This document shows positions 58,267 through 64,000 of a DNA stretch of 64,000 nucleotides, piece by piece. The stretch lies in NCBI GenBank assembly GCA_943787175.1, contig CALSLK010000010.1, forward strand, positions 91,241-155,240, read 5' to 3'. Every line of letters begins with the position of its first letter. The first letter of the stretch is position 1. The position numbers were made by a program, and so were the translations under genes. Source of the stretch: an uncultured Alphaproteobacteria bacterium (GTDB lineage Bacteria; Pseudomonadota; Alphaproteobacteria; SP197). A model generated the notes under the pieces. The model had not been told where the DNA came from. It did not search any database and saw only the letters and a program-made list of their open reading frames with translations.

Positions 58267-59143
58267 CTAGACGCCTTCGGTTATCGTTTTCTGCTGCCGT
58301 TCGAACTCAACGGGCGACAGCATCCCGTTCTTCGTATGCTTTCGCTTGGGGATTGTAGAACATCTCAATGTAGTCGAACACATCCTGCCTGGCATCGGCT
58401 CGGGTTTTATAGGTCCTGCGCCTTATCCGTTCACGTTTGAGCAGATTGAAGAAGCTCTCCGCGACAGCGTTGTCGTGACAGTTGCCGCGCCGGCTCATCG
58501 AATGCTCCAGATTGTGCGCCCTGAGGAATGACGCCCAGTCCCGGCTGGTGAACTGGGAACCCTGGTCCGAGTGGATCAGCACCCTGTTCTTCGGCTTTCT
58601 GCGCCACACCGCCATCAACAGCGCCTGCAGGACAACGTCCGTCGTCTGGCGGCTCTGGATGGACCAGCCAACGACACGACGGGAGTAGAGGTCGATCACG
58701 ACAGCCAGATAGGCAAAGCCTTCAAGGGTCCTGATGTAGGTGATGTCCGTCACCCAGACCTTGTCCGGGTCCTCCACGTCGAACTGCCGGTCCAGCGTGT
58801 TATCGACGACCACGGACGGCTTGCCGCCATAAACGCCAGGCCGGCGCCTGTAGCCGATCTGGGCCTTGATGTCCGCCTGCCTCGCAAGGCGGGCGACACG
58901 GTTCGGGCAGCACGTCTCACCCTGATCCAGCAGGTCATCATGTAGCTTGCGATATCCATACACCTTGCCGCTCTCCTTCCAGGCCTTCCGGATCAGCTCG
59001 GTCTGGCGCGCGTCTTCCCGGGCCCGCTTGCTCAGCGGGTTCCTGAGCCAGGCGTAGAAGCCGCTGGGGTGGATGCGCAGACAGCGACACATCGCACGCA
59101 CCGGAAACACCGGGCGATGCTCGGCAACGAACGCGTATCTCAC
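58267..59143 (-). CDS. IS3-family transposase OrfB, frameshift near the C-terminus
   Basis: The rve core is complete: WVTDITYIRT, HSDQGSQFTS and NAVAESFFNLLKRE give the DDE triad. The frame stops at 58,307 after YNPQAKAYEERD; one extra C in a CCCC run near 58,353 causes this, and the other frame continues KRKHTKNGMLSPVEFERQQ to a stop at 58,267, the usual family end. OrfB is expected by -1 frameshifting from OrfA. Confidence 0.88.
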
Positions 59144-59409
59144 TTTGCATCCCTGGCGAAATACGCGGTGGCTTTTTTTAGGATGTCGCGTTCCTCGGTC
59201 ACCCTCGTCAGCTCGCGCTTCAACCGACGGATCTCGGCATCCCTGTCGTCACCGCCGGACGGCGCCGAGAACTTCTTCTTCCACGCGTAGAGCGAATGCG
59301 GGCTTACGCCCAGGCGCTGCGAAACCTCCGAAACCGGATAACCCCGCTCGGTGATTTGCGCTACCGCGTCGCGTTTGAAATCGTCGCTGAAATTACTTTT
59401 GCTCATCAT
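59140..59409 (-). CDS. IS3-family transposase OrfA
   Basis: 89 residues with an HTH (YPVSEVSQRLGVSPHSLYAW) and a coiled-coil stretch (RRLKRELTRVTEERDILKKA). Overlaps OrfB by 4 bases. Confidence 0.9.
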   Translation of the reverse strand: MMSKSNFSDDFKRDAVAQITERGYPVSEVSQRLGVSPHSLYAWKKKFSAPSGGDDRDAEIRRLKRELTRVTEERDILKKATAYFARDAK

Positions 59410-59462
59410 GGCCTCCTTGCCTCAAATTTAGGGAAGAAGGTGTCTACGAATCTCGGGGCTAT

Positions 59463-59585
59463 TCAACCACCCCAGCTCATTGACCCTGGTACACCACGCT
59501 CACTGGCTGCCTGGTAGTCCTCTCCGGGGCAAGCAGGCCCAAAATCGCAGCCGCAGGTGCCAGGTAAGCAACAGGCGACTGTCAT
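59463..59585 (-). pseudogene. antisense Cys-rich ORF truncated by the IS
   Basis: The first 38 residues are as in the intact copies (MTVACCLPGTCGCDFGPACP...), then GG-stop at the IS end. Confidence 0.6.
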
Positions 59586-59720
59586 CGGCTGTATCCATGG
59601 TCAGCCTGCAGTTCGAGCGTGCCAATCGCTGATCTTAGCTCGACAGGGTACAAAGGACATGGTTTCATCTTGTTAGGCTGGTGGATGCCTTCCTGTGCTT
59701 TTGCACTTGGCAGTCCGGCT
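59466..59720. repeat. array spacer element, right-hand fragment
   Basis: The right part of the spacer, truncated on its left by the IS3 element. It leads through the usual joint to copy 30. Confidence 0.8.
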
Positions 59721-59759
59721 GCTGAACGACCACTGAGATTAACCATTAGGAGTATTCCC

Positions 59760-59940
59760 ATGCAAGCATTTACTGATCTTGTCGGCACCTCCGCTGTGCC
59801 CGCCCACGCCTTTGCATGCTGAACTCACCGAGCTGACCCCGGCGCTGGATACCGCATGCGTTGATGGCTTGCGCACAGGCCAGTGAGGCATGCCACTTCT
59901 GACTTCTCTGTCACACCGGCTGCGAAGACTGAGACCAACC
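59760..59940 (+). pseudogene. leader/core copy 30, frameshifted
   Basis: MQAFTDLVGTSAVPAHAF then AC-stop. GCATGC occurs three times in this unit, at places where other units have GCT-containing sequence (after TTT, after ACC, after GAG), and each breaks the frame. Confidence 0.7.
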
Positions 59941-59957
59941 CTTGAGGAGTAATTCCC

Positions 59958-60092
59958 ATGCAAGCCTTCACTGACCTTGTCGGCACCACCGCTGTGCCCG
60001 CACACGCCTTTGATATTGCTGAGCTCACGGAGCTGACGCCCACGCTGGACACCGCTACGGCTGCCCATGACATCGGCAGAGCAGGCGAGTGA
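59958..60092 (+). pseudogene. leader/core copy 31, frameshifted
   Basis: 44 residues; an extra G (ATCGGCAGAG) shifts the frame after AAHDI. In the restored frame a stop follows ASEA directly, so it would be a leader without a core. Confidence 0.7.
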
Positions 60093-60162
60093 GGCTTGAC
60101 TACGGGCCCACGACGGCTTACCTGGAGCTGATGACCCTGGTAACCCCTGAGGAGTAATTCCC

Positions 60163-60354
60163 ATGCAAACCTTTACTGACCTTGTCGGCACGTCCGCTGT
60201 GCCCGCACACGCCTTTGATATCGCTGAGCTGACGGAGCTGACCCCGGCGCTGGACACCGCTAGGCTGCCCATGACACGGCAGATCAGGCGAGTGAGGCTG
60301 GGCCGCACTTTCTTTGGCTGTGACCTCCTTGCTGCTTGCCATTCCGGCTGCTGA
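60163..60354 (+). CDS. leader/core copy 32, tail in a shifted frame
   Basis: 63 residues. The leader is normal to ALDTA; a one-base deletion then gives RLPMTRQIRRVRLGRTFFGC and ends AACHSGC, the Gly-Cys-stop joint being in this frame. In the usual frame the tail would be GPHFLWL. Confidence 0.68.
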   Translation: MQTFTDLVGTSAVPAHAFDIAELTELTPALDTARLPMTRQIRRVRLGRTFFGCDLLAACHSGC

Positions 60355-60389
60355 ACGACCTCTGAGATCAACCATTAGGAGTAATTCCC

Positions 60390-60512
60390 ATGCAAGCATT
60401 TACTGACCTTGTCGGCACCTCCGCTGTGCCCGCACACGCCTTTGATATTGCTGAGCTCACGGAGCTGACCCCAGCGCTGGACACCGCTCAGGCTACTCAT
60501 GGACATCGCTAG
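60390..60512 (+). pseudogene. leader/core copy 33, stop after HGHR
   Basis: 40 residues; leader intact, then the same one-base loss as in copies 28 and 39. The remaining tail is short and its frame unclear. Confidence 0.7.
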
Positions 60513-60565
60513 CAGGCGAGTGAGGCTGACTGCCTCCATCGTTACGCCGATTAGGAGTAATTCAC

Positions 60566-60765
60566 ATGCAAGCTTTACTGACCTTGTCGGCACCACCGCT
60601 GTGCCCGCACACGCCTTTGATATTGCTGAGCTCACGGAGCTGACCCCAGCGCTGGACACCGCTCAGGCTACTCATGGAACATCGGTAGAGGCGAGTGAGG
60701 CTCTGCCAGCGTTTGCTTTTGACCCCATTTCGGCTGCTGAACGACCAACTGAGATCAACCCCTGA
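60566..60765 (+). pseudogene. leader/core copy 34, start out of frame
   Basis: One T is missing right after the start (GCTTTACTG), so the ATG is out of frame with the leader. The leader frame itself (ASFTDLVGTTAVPAHAFDI, ..., SVEASEA) is open and ends LPAFAFDPIS plus the joint read as AAERPTEINP. Confidence 0.7.
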
Positions 60766-60829
60766 GGAGTAAGACTCATGCAAGCCTCCTTCTAGGGGCT
60801 TGCACACGGGGGCATCGATAAGATGAGAG

Positions 60830-60855
60830 CGGCGGCAACTTGGTTGTCGCCGTTT
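60830..60855 (+). terminator. hairpin terminator in spacer element (fourth)
   Basis: Same stem and loop as in the other spacers, followed by TTT. Confidence 0.65.
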
Positions 60856-60961
60856 CTCGTTGGGGAGGCGATGGCGTGGCTCTAATCCCAGCAAGGGGGA
60901 AGCTGGGCTCACGTCAGATGTCACCAAGCTCTGACAGAGCCACATGGAACGCAGTTTATTC

Positions 60962-61200
60962 TCAGACAGCCACCCGATTGATGTGGAGGATCTCCGCCGT
61001 GGCGTCTCCATTGGTGGCCTGGGCAATCATGCGCTCAATGTCCTCTGGCGTGTCACCAGGCAGGCTTCGGACGGACAATGTCTCCCCAGATCATTGACCC
61101 CTGGTACACCACGCTCACTGGCTGCCTGGTAGTCCTCTCCACGGCAACCAGGCCCAAAATCGCAGCCGCAGGTGCCAGGTAAGCAACAGGCGACTGTCAT
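60962..61200 (-). pseudogene. antisense Cys-rich ORF, frameshifted copy
   Basis: Begins MTVACCLPGTCGCDFGPGCR; two extra bases after GVPG move the rest out of frame. Confidence 0.55.
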
Positions 61201-61377
61201 CGGCTGTATCCATGGTCAGCCTGCAGTTCGAGCGTGCCAATCGCTGATCTCCAGCTCGACACCCGTACAAAGGACATGGTTTCATCTTGTTAGGCTGGTG
61301 GATGCCTTCCTGTGCTTTTGCACTTGGCAGTCCGGCTGCTGAACGACCACTGAGATCAACCATTAGGAGTAATTCCC

Positions 61378-61569
61378 ATGCAAGCATTTACCGATCTTGT
61401 CGGCACGTCCGCTGTGCCCGCACACGCCTTTGATATTGATGAGCTCACGGAGCTGACCCCAGCGCTGGACACCGCTATGGCTGCCCATGACACGGCAGAC
61501 AGGCGAGTGAGGCTGGCACGTCATACTACTGCTGCCACGCTCACTCCTGATTTGCACTGCGGCTGCTGA
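61378..61569 (+). CDS. leader/core copy 36, tail in a shifted frame
   Basis: 63 residues. Leader normal to AAHDTAD, then a one-base deletion gives RRVRLARHTTAATLTPDLHC and GC-stop. The usual frame would give ASEA plus GTSYYCCHAHS. Confidence 0.68.
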   Translation: MQAFTDLVGTSAVPAHAFDIDELTELTPALDTAMAAHDTADRRVRLARHTTAATLTPDLHCGC

Positions 61570-61603
61570 ACGACCTCTGAGATCAACCATTAGGAGTATT
61601 CCC

Positions 61604-61777
61604 ATGATCCAAGCATTTACCGATCTTGTCGGCACGTCCGCTGTGCCCGCACACGCCTTTGATATCGCTGAGCTCACGGAGCTGACCCCAGCCCTGGACA
61701 CCGCTATGGCTGCCCATGACACCGCAGATCAGGCGAGTGAGGCTGCTAGCTACGTGCTCCCCTTCTACGGCTGCTGA
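61604..61777 (+). CDS. leader/core peptide copy 37
   Basis: 57 residues; a typical complete unit: MIQAF leader, AMAAHDTADQASEA, tail ASYVLPFYGC. Confidence 0.83.
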   Translation: MIQAFTDLVGTSAVPAHAFDIAELTELTPALDTAMAAHDTADQASEAASYVLPFYGC

Positions 61778-61810
61778 ACGACCCTGAGATCAACCTGAGG
61801 AGTAATTCCC

Positions 61811-61966
61811 ATGTCAAGCATTTACCGATCTTGTCGGCACGCCGCTGTGCCCGCACACGCCTTTGATATTGCTGAGCTCACGGAGCTGACCCCAGCGCTG
61901 GACACTGCTCAGGCTACTCATGGAACATCGGTAGAGGCGAGTGAGGCTGCACTGCTTTCACTGTGA
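61811..61966 (+). CDS. leader/core peptide copy 38 with re-framed N-terminus
   Basis: 51 residues. As in copy 23, compensating indels turn residues 2-11 into SSIYRSCRHA. Tail ALLSL; one indel away lies TAFTVTAFGSGC, ending at the normal joint, which is probably the original tail. Confidence 0.68.
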   Translation: MSSIYRSCRHAAVPAHAFDIAELTELTPALDTAQATHGTSVEASEAALLSL

Positions 61967-62025
61967 CTGCCTTCGGCTCCGGCTGCTGAACGACCAACTG
62001 AGATCAACCATTAGGAGTAATTCCC

Positions 62026-62216
62026 ATGCAAGCATTTACTGACCTTGTCGGCACCACCGCTGTGCCCGCACACGCCTTTGATATTGCTGAGCTCACGGAG
62101 CTGACCCCAGCGCTGGACACCGCTCAGGCTACTCATGGACATCGGTAGAGGCGAGTGAGGCTAGCTACTTCCCGCCTGTCATTTCAGCTGCTGAGCTTTC
62201 GCTGTCCGGCTGCTGA
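62026..62216 (+). pseudogene. leader/core copy 39, stop after HGHR
   Basis: 40 residues, then stop by the same deletion as in copies 28 and 33. Restored frame: SVEASEA and tail SYFPPVISAAELSLSGC. Confidence 0.72.
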
Positions 62217-62252
62217 ACGACCAACTGAGATCAACCATTAGGAGTAATTCCC

Positions 62253-62432
62253 ATGCAAGCATTTACTGATCTTGTCGGCACCTCCGCTGTGCCCGCACAC
62301 GCCTTTGATATTGCTGAGCTCACGGAGCTGACCCCAGCGCTGGACACTGCTCAGGCTACTCATGGCACATCGGTAGAGGCGAGTGAGGCGAGGGGTTCTT
62401 GTTTTTGGCCTTACGGCTGCAATTGCTCATGA
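62253..62432 (+). CDS. leader/core peptide copy 40 (last intact)
   Basis: 59 residues. Leader typical; tail RGSCFWPYGCNCS with three Cys. Followed by the last joint and the truncated copy 41. Confidence 0.84.
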   Translation: MQAFTDLVGTSAVPAHAFDIAELTELTPALDTAQATHGTSVEASEARGSCFWPYGCNCS

Positions 62433-62469
62433 ATTTCTAACTGAGATCAGCCCCTGAGGAGTGAAGTCC

Positions 62470-62520
62470 ATGCAGGCCTTCACCGACCTGGCTGGCACTC
62501 AATCTTCCTCATCCACTTAG
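62470..62520 (+). pseudogene. leader copy 41 joined to integrase 3' end
   Basis: MQAFTDLAGT then QSSSST-stop. The integrase reading frame on the other strand ends inside this leader start (its last codons, ECQPGR, are complementary to it). Confidence 0.75.
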
Positions 62521-63631
62521 CCAGTATCTCCATGCTATAGCCCTTGCCATAGGCATGACCGATCCCTTTTGTCGTCCAGCCACCAATGGCATCAACGATG
62601 TCTGCCGGACACTCCACAGCTCTGAGGCGGTCTCTCAAACTGTGTCTAAGCCCATGGACCACAAATCCTTCACCGATTATGGTTTTGATCCACTTGTTTA
62701 GAGCGGCGCTGGCTGAGTTGGCATTACAAGTCTGGCCATCACAGTAGCGTGGGAAGGCATAGTCATTGCCATGCTCAAGGAGCCTCCTGGCTGCCCACAG
62801 AGACGTTCCCACCAGGGTTATATGCCTGGCACTGCTCTTGGTCTTCAGACGGCGCCAGGGGTGCGTTTGGACGACAATGTGGGGGATGGGGCCCTCGAGG
62901 AAGATATCGTCCTTGTGAAGCCCTACGGCTTCGCTCAGGCGCATACCGGTATCGCTGATCAGGGCAATCAGCCAACGCATCTCATCATCTGTTTCGTGAC
63001 AGGCTTTTTGTAGAATATTCATTTTGTCCTGAGGGATCGGTAATCTGTCTTGGCTGTCATCCCTGTCAGGCATGTAGGTCCTGGCAAAGGCATTGCTGCC
63101 TTCAATGCCATGCTCACGCATCACCAAATTGATGATGGACCTCACTGACCCGAAGATGCGCTTGACGCTGCCAAGACTGAGACCCTTCTCGAACAGATGG
63201 TCACGAAAGGTGGCCGCATCGGATGATGAGTACGAGGTGATAGGTCTATTACCCAATGCCTCTGCCACATACCTGCCATTGCGCTTGGCTGCACGGATGA
63301 AGGTTGGCGACTGCTTGTCTTTTTTTAGCAGCAGATAGCTATCAACCGCCTCCATCATGGTGGGGTTGTTATCGGTCACGTCAGCTTCACCATCGATGAC
63401 CAGATGCAAAGCTGGCACATCCATCTTCTGGAGCCTCAGTCCATGCCAGTAATCATCAAGGCGCTGGTTGATCGACATTGCCGAACGGTATGCAGCTTTG
63501 GTTGACCTGGTCCGCAGGCTGATACTTACCCTGTCGCTACGATAGTGCTGCTGAAGGTCAGCAGGGACACGTCTGACGAAGTGATAGATGCCGCTGCGAA
63601 CACGGATATGAGGGGATAAATTGTACGTCAT
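62480..63631 (-). CDS. tyrosine site-specific integrase of the island
   Basis: 383 residues from ATG 63,631 (MTYNLSPHIRVRSGIYHFVR), which has AGGTGA 8 bases upstream. An ATG 14 codons earlier (63,673; MSAFFLLAV) is possible but has no such site. The N-terminal part looks like a SAM-like/arm-binding region. The catalytic residues are Arg in SDTGMRLSEAVGL, H-x-x-R in HGLRHSLRDRL, and Tyr in HAYGKGYSMEILAKWM. It lies beside tRNA-Leu, the expected target. The stop lies within a leader-peptide start. Pieces of it are found inverted at 52.2 kb and direct at 58.0 kb. Confidence 0.9.
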   Translation of the reverse strand: MTYNLSPHIRVRSGIYHFVRRVPADLQQHYRSDRVSISLRTRSTKAAYRSAMSINQRLDDYWHGLRLQKMDVPALHLVIDGEADVTDNNPTMMEAVDSYLLLKKDKQSPTFIRAAKRNGRYVAEALGNRPITSYSSSDAATFRDHLFEKGLSLGSVKRIFGSVRSIINLVMREHGIEGSNAFARTYMPDRDDSQDRLPIPQDKMNILQKACHETDDEMRWLIALISDTGMRLSEAVGLHKDDIFLEGPIPHIVVQTHPWRRLKTKSSARHITLVGTSLWAARRLLEHGNDYAFPRYCDGQTCNANSASAALNKWIKTIIGEGFVVHGLRHSLRDRLRAVECPADIVDAIGGWTTKGIGHAYGKGYSMEILAKWMRKIECQPGR

Positions 63632-63703
63632 CCTGTACGTCACCTGGACTGCCAACAGAAAAAACGCTGACATATCAGTGAGTTAGTGCAGGAGGTGGTG
63701 CCC
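63626..63703 (-). other. candidate attachment region between integrase and tRNA-Leu
   Basis: 78 bases, found again inverted at 52,177-52,254. It contains the terminal GGGCACCA of the tRNA. By the known behaviour of tRNA-targeting integrases this is likely one island end (attR/attL); the other end is not identified here. Confidence 0.6.
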
Positions 63704-63782
63704 GCTACAGGACTTGAACCTGTACGCCCCGAAGGACCCGAGATTTTAAGTCTCGTGCGTCTACCAGTTCCGCCACTGGGGC
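63696..63782 (-). tRNA. tRNA-Leu (UAA)
   Basis: 87 bases with CCA encoded. Anticodon loop CTTAAAA gives UAA. Long variable arm (GGTCCTTCGGGGC region) as in tRNA-Leu; T-arm ACAGG-TTCAAGT-CCTGT is normal. The acceptor stem pairs only at its outer four positions: 5' GCCCCAG against 3' AGCGGGC. Confidence 0.9.
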
Positions 63783-63850
63783 ACACGGGCGCGAAGATGG
63801 TGTAGAGCTGCCCCGGGGTCAAGCCCCGCGAAGGCGACAGGCAGGGCAGA

Positions 63851-64000
63851 TCAGGGTTTCGATTGCAGCCTTGCCTGGAAGGACGTCAGAACAGACCTGC
63901 GCACCTCGGCAGGCTGTTCATCAACGGCCTGCGCCAGGGATTTCAGGGAACGCCGCAGGCCGTGTATCTGGTCCACCATGGAAAGCAGGACGGGGATCGT
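63851..64000 (-). CDS. C-terminal end of an unidentified protein (partial)
   Basis: An open frame enters from beyond the window and ends at 63,851: TIPVLLSMVDQIHGLRRSLK, ..., VRRSVLTSFQARLQSKP. 49 codons visible, helical in character. It is the first chromosomal gene outside the island. The product cannot be named. Confidence 0.5.
   Translation of the reverse strand, partial: TIPVLLSMVDQIHGLRRSLKSLAQAVDEQPAEVRRSVLTSFQARLQSKP

Larger units (their letters stand above)
58249..59465 (-). mobile_element. IS3-family insertion sequence inside the array
   Basis: Terminal inverted repeats start TGAATAGCCCCTAG at 58,249 and TGAATAGCCCCGAG from 59,465 on the other strand. Length 1,217 bp. Encodes OrfA and OrfB on the minus strand. 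The left flank is integrase sequence and the right flank is mid-spacer sequence, with no target duplication, so a deletion or recombination followed insertion. Confidence 0.9.
60773..61350. repeat. array spacer element, third full copy
   Basis: Aborted MQASF ORF at 60,778-60,795, terminator hairpin at 60,830-60,852, shifted antisense Cys-rich ORF, joint to copy 36. Confidence 0.85.
46377..62520 (+). repeat. family of about 41 leader/variable-core peptide genes, dense array from 52,331
   Basis: Each unit of about 200-250 bp contains an ATG-led ORF with constant residues MQAFTDLVGT (often MIQAF...), SAVPAHAFD, ELTELTPALDTA and ASEA, then 5-30 variable residues. A conserved joint follows: GGCTGCTGA (Gly-Cys-stop), ACGACC, ACTGAGATCAACC, then a Shine-Dalgarno (TTAGGAG or CTGAGGAG) and the next ATG. 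About two dozen copies are intact, about eleven are frameshifted, and six stop after 5-35 residues. Two headless fragments also occur. The leader is acidic; 22 of 24 intact tails contain Cys. The family is not one I recognise; loosely, acidic leaders ending in small residues before Cys/Ser/Thr-rich cores recall thiopeptide and other RiPP precursors. Confidence 0.85.

Noticed and set aside
46377..62520. The array as a CRISPR
   Set aside because: Repeat units are about 200-250 bp, coding, each with ribosome-binding site and start codon; variable parts are in-frame and of unequal length, and no cas genes are present.
46377..62520. The array as a diversity-generating retroelement
   Set aside because: No reverse transcriptase, no template repeat and no adenine-biased substitution; the cores differ completely rather than at scattered positions.
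52331..62520. Classical integron cassettes
   Set aside because: No attC-like palindromes between units, and the recombinase adjoins a tRNA and ends in a leader gene, as a genomic-island integrase would. A functional analogy is kept only as a hypothesis.

Overview
The window comes from a GC-rich alphaproteobacterium. It carries an Atm1-type exporter, hydantoinase A/B genes, TauD-type dioxygenases, a DUF6356-like gene and a hybrid PAS histidine kinase. I cannot name the genus. From 1 to about 46 kb it is ordinary chromosomal sequence: transporters, oxidoreductases, regulators and scavenging enzymes. From about 46.4 kb to 63.8 kb it is an accessory region ending at a tRNA-Leu gene with an adjacent tyrosine integrase, the layout of a genomic island.

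Layout. 1-5 kb: hydrolase, 2OG-Fe(II) oxygenase, and an NDP-forming acyl-CoA ligase/MFS pair. 5-14 kb: Atm1-like ABC exporter, class V aminotransferase, DMT transporter with a divergent GlxA-type regulator, and hyuA/hyuB. 14-23 kb: Lrp regulator, ArsC/Spx-like protein, FMN glutamate-synthase-like protein, class II glutamine amidotransferase, a malic enzyme split by an IS3-family (IS407-type) element, and TauD genes. 23-33 kb: Cys-cluster protein, MFS transporter, secreted alpha/beta hydrolase, NUDIX, M24 peptidase, and a hybrid kinase with a convergent HPt protein. 33-46 kb: intact metabolic genes (Baeyer-Villiger monooxygenase, patatin lipoprotein, two MOSC proteins, GrpB, amino-acid oxidase, pentapeptide-repeat protein, ArfB, PfpI, SDR, solute-binding protein, cupin).

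The striking part is a family of about 41 start-bearing copies, plus headless fragments, of a small gene on the + strand between 46,377 and 62,520. Each complete copy encodes about 57-75 residues. A near-constant N-terminal leader (MQAFTDLVGT..., then ELTELTPALDTA..., ending ASEA) is followed by a short hypervariable C-terminal segment that nearly always contains Cys and often ends Gly-Cys-stop. Copies are joined by a conserved segment of about 45 bp that carries the previous stop and the next Shine-Dalgarno. This is the architecture of RiPP-type precursor peptides with a constant leader and variable core, here as a tandem, actively recombining array. Five solitary older-looking copies sit among chromosomal genes (46.4-51.1 kb). 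About 35 starts form the dense array (52.3-62.5 kb), broken by a repeated spacer with a hairpin terminator and an antisense Cys-rich 78-residue ORF, by an IS3 element, and by duplicated pieces of the integrase. No obvious maturation enzyme or exporter for the peptides lies in the window.

Many chromosomal genes from 6.8 to 32 kb, and about a third of array copies, carry single-base indels. Most of those in conserved genes are one-base insertions outside homopolymers, so residual sequencing error is a serious alternative to real decay. Calls for such genes span the whole footprint and say so.
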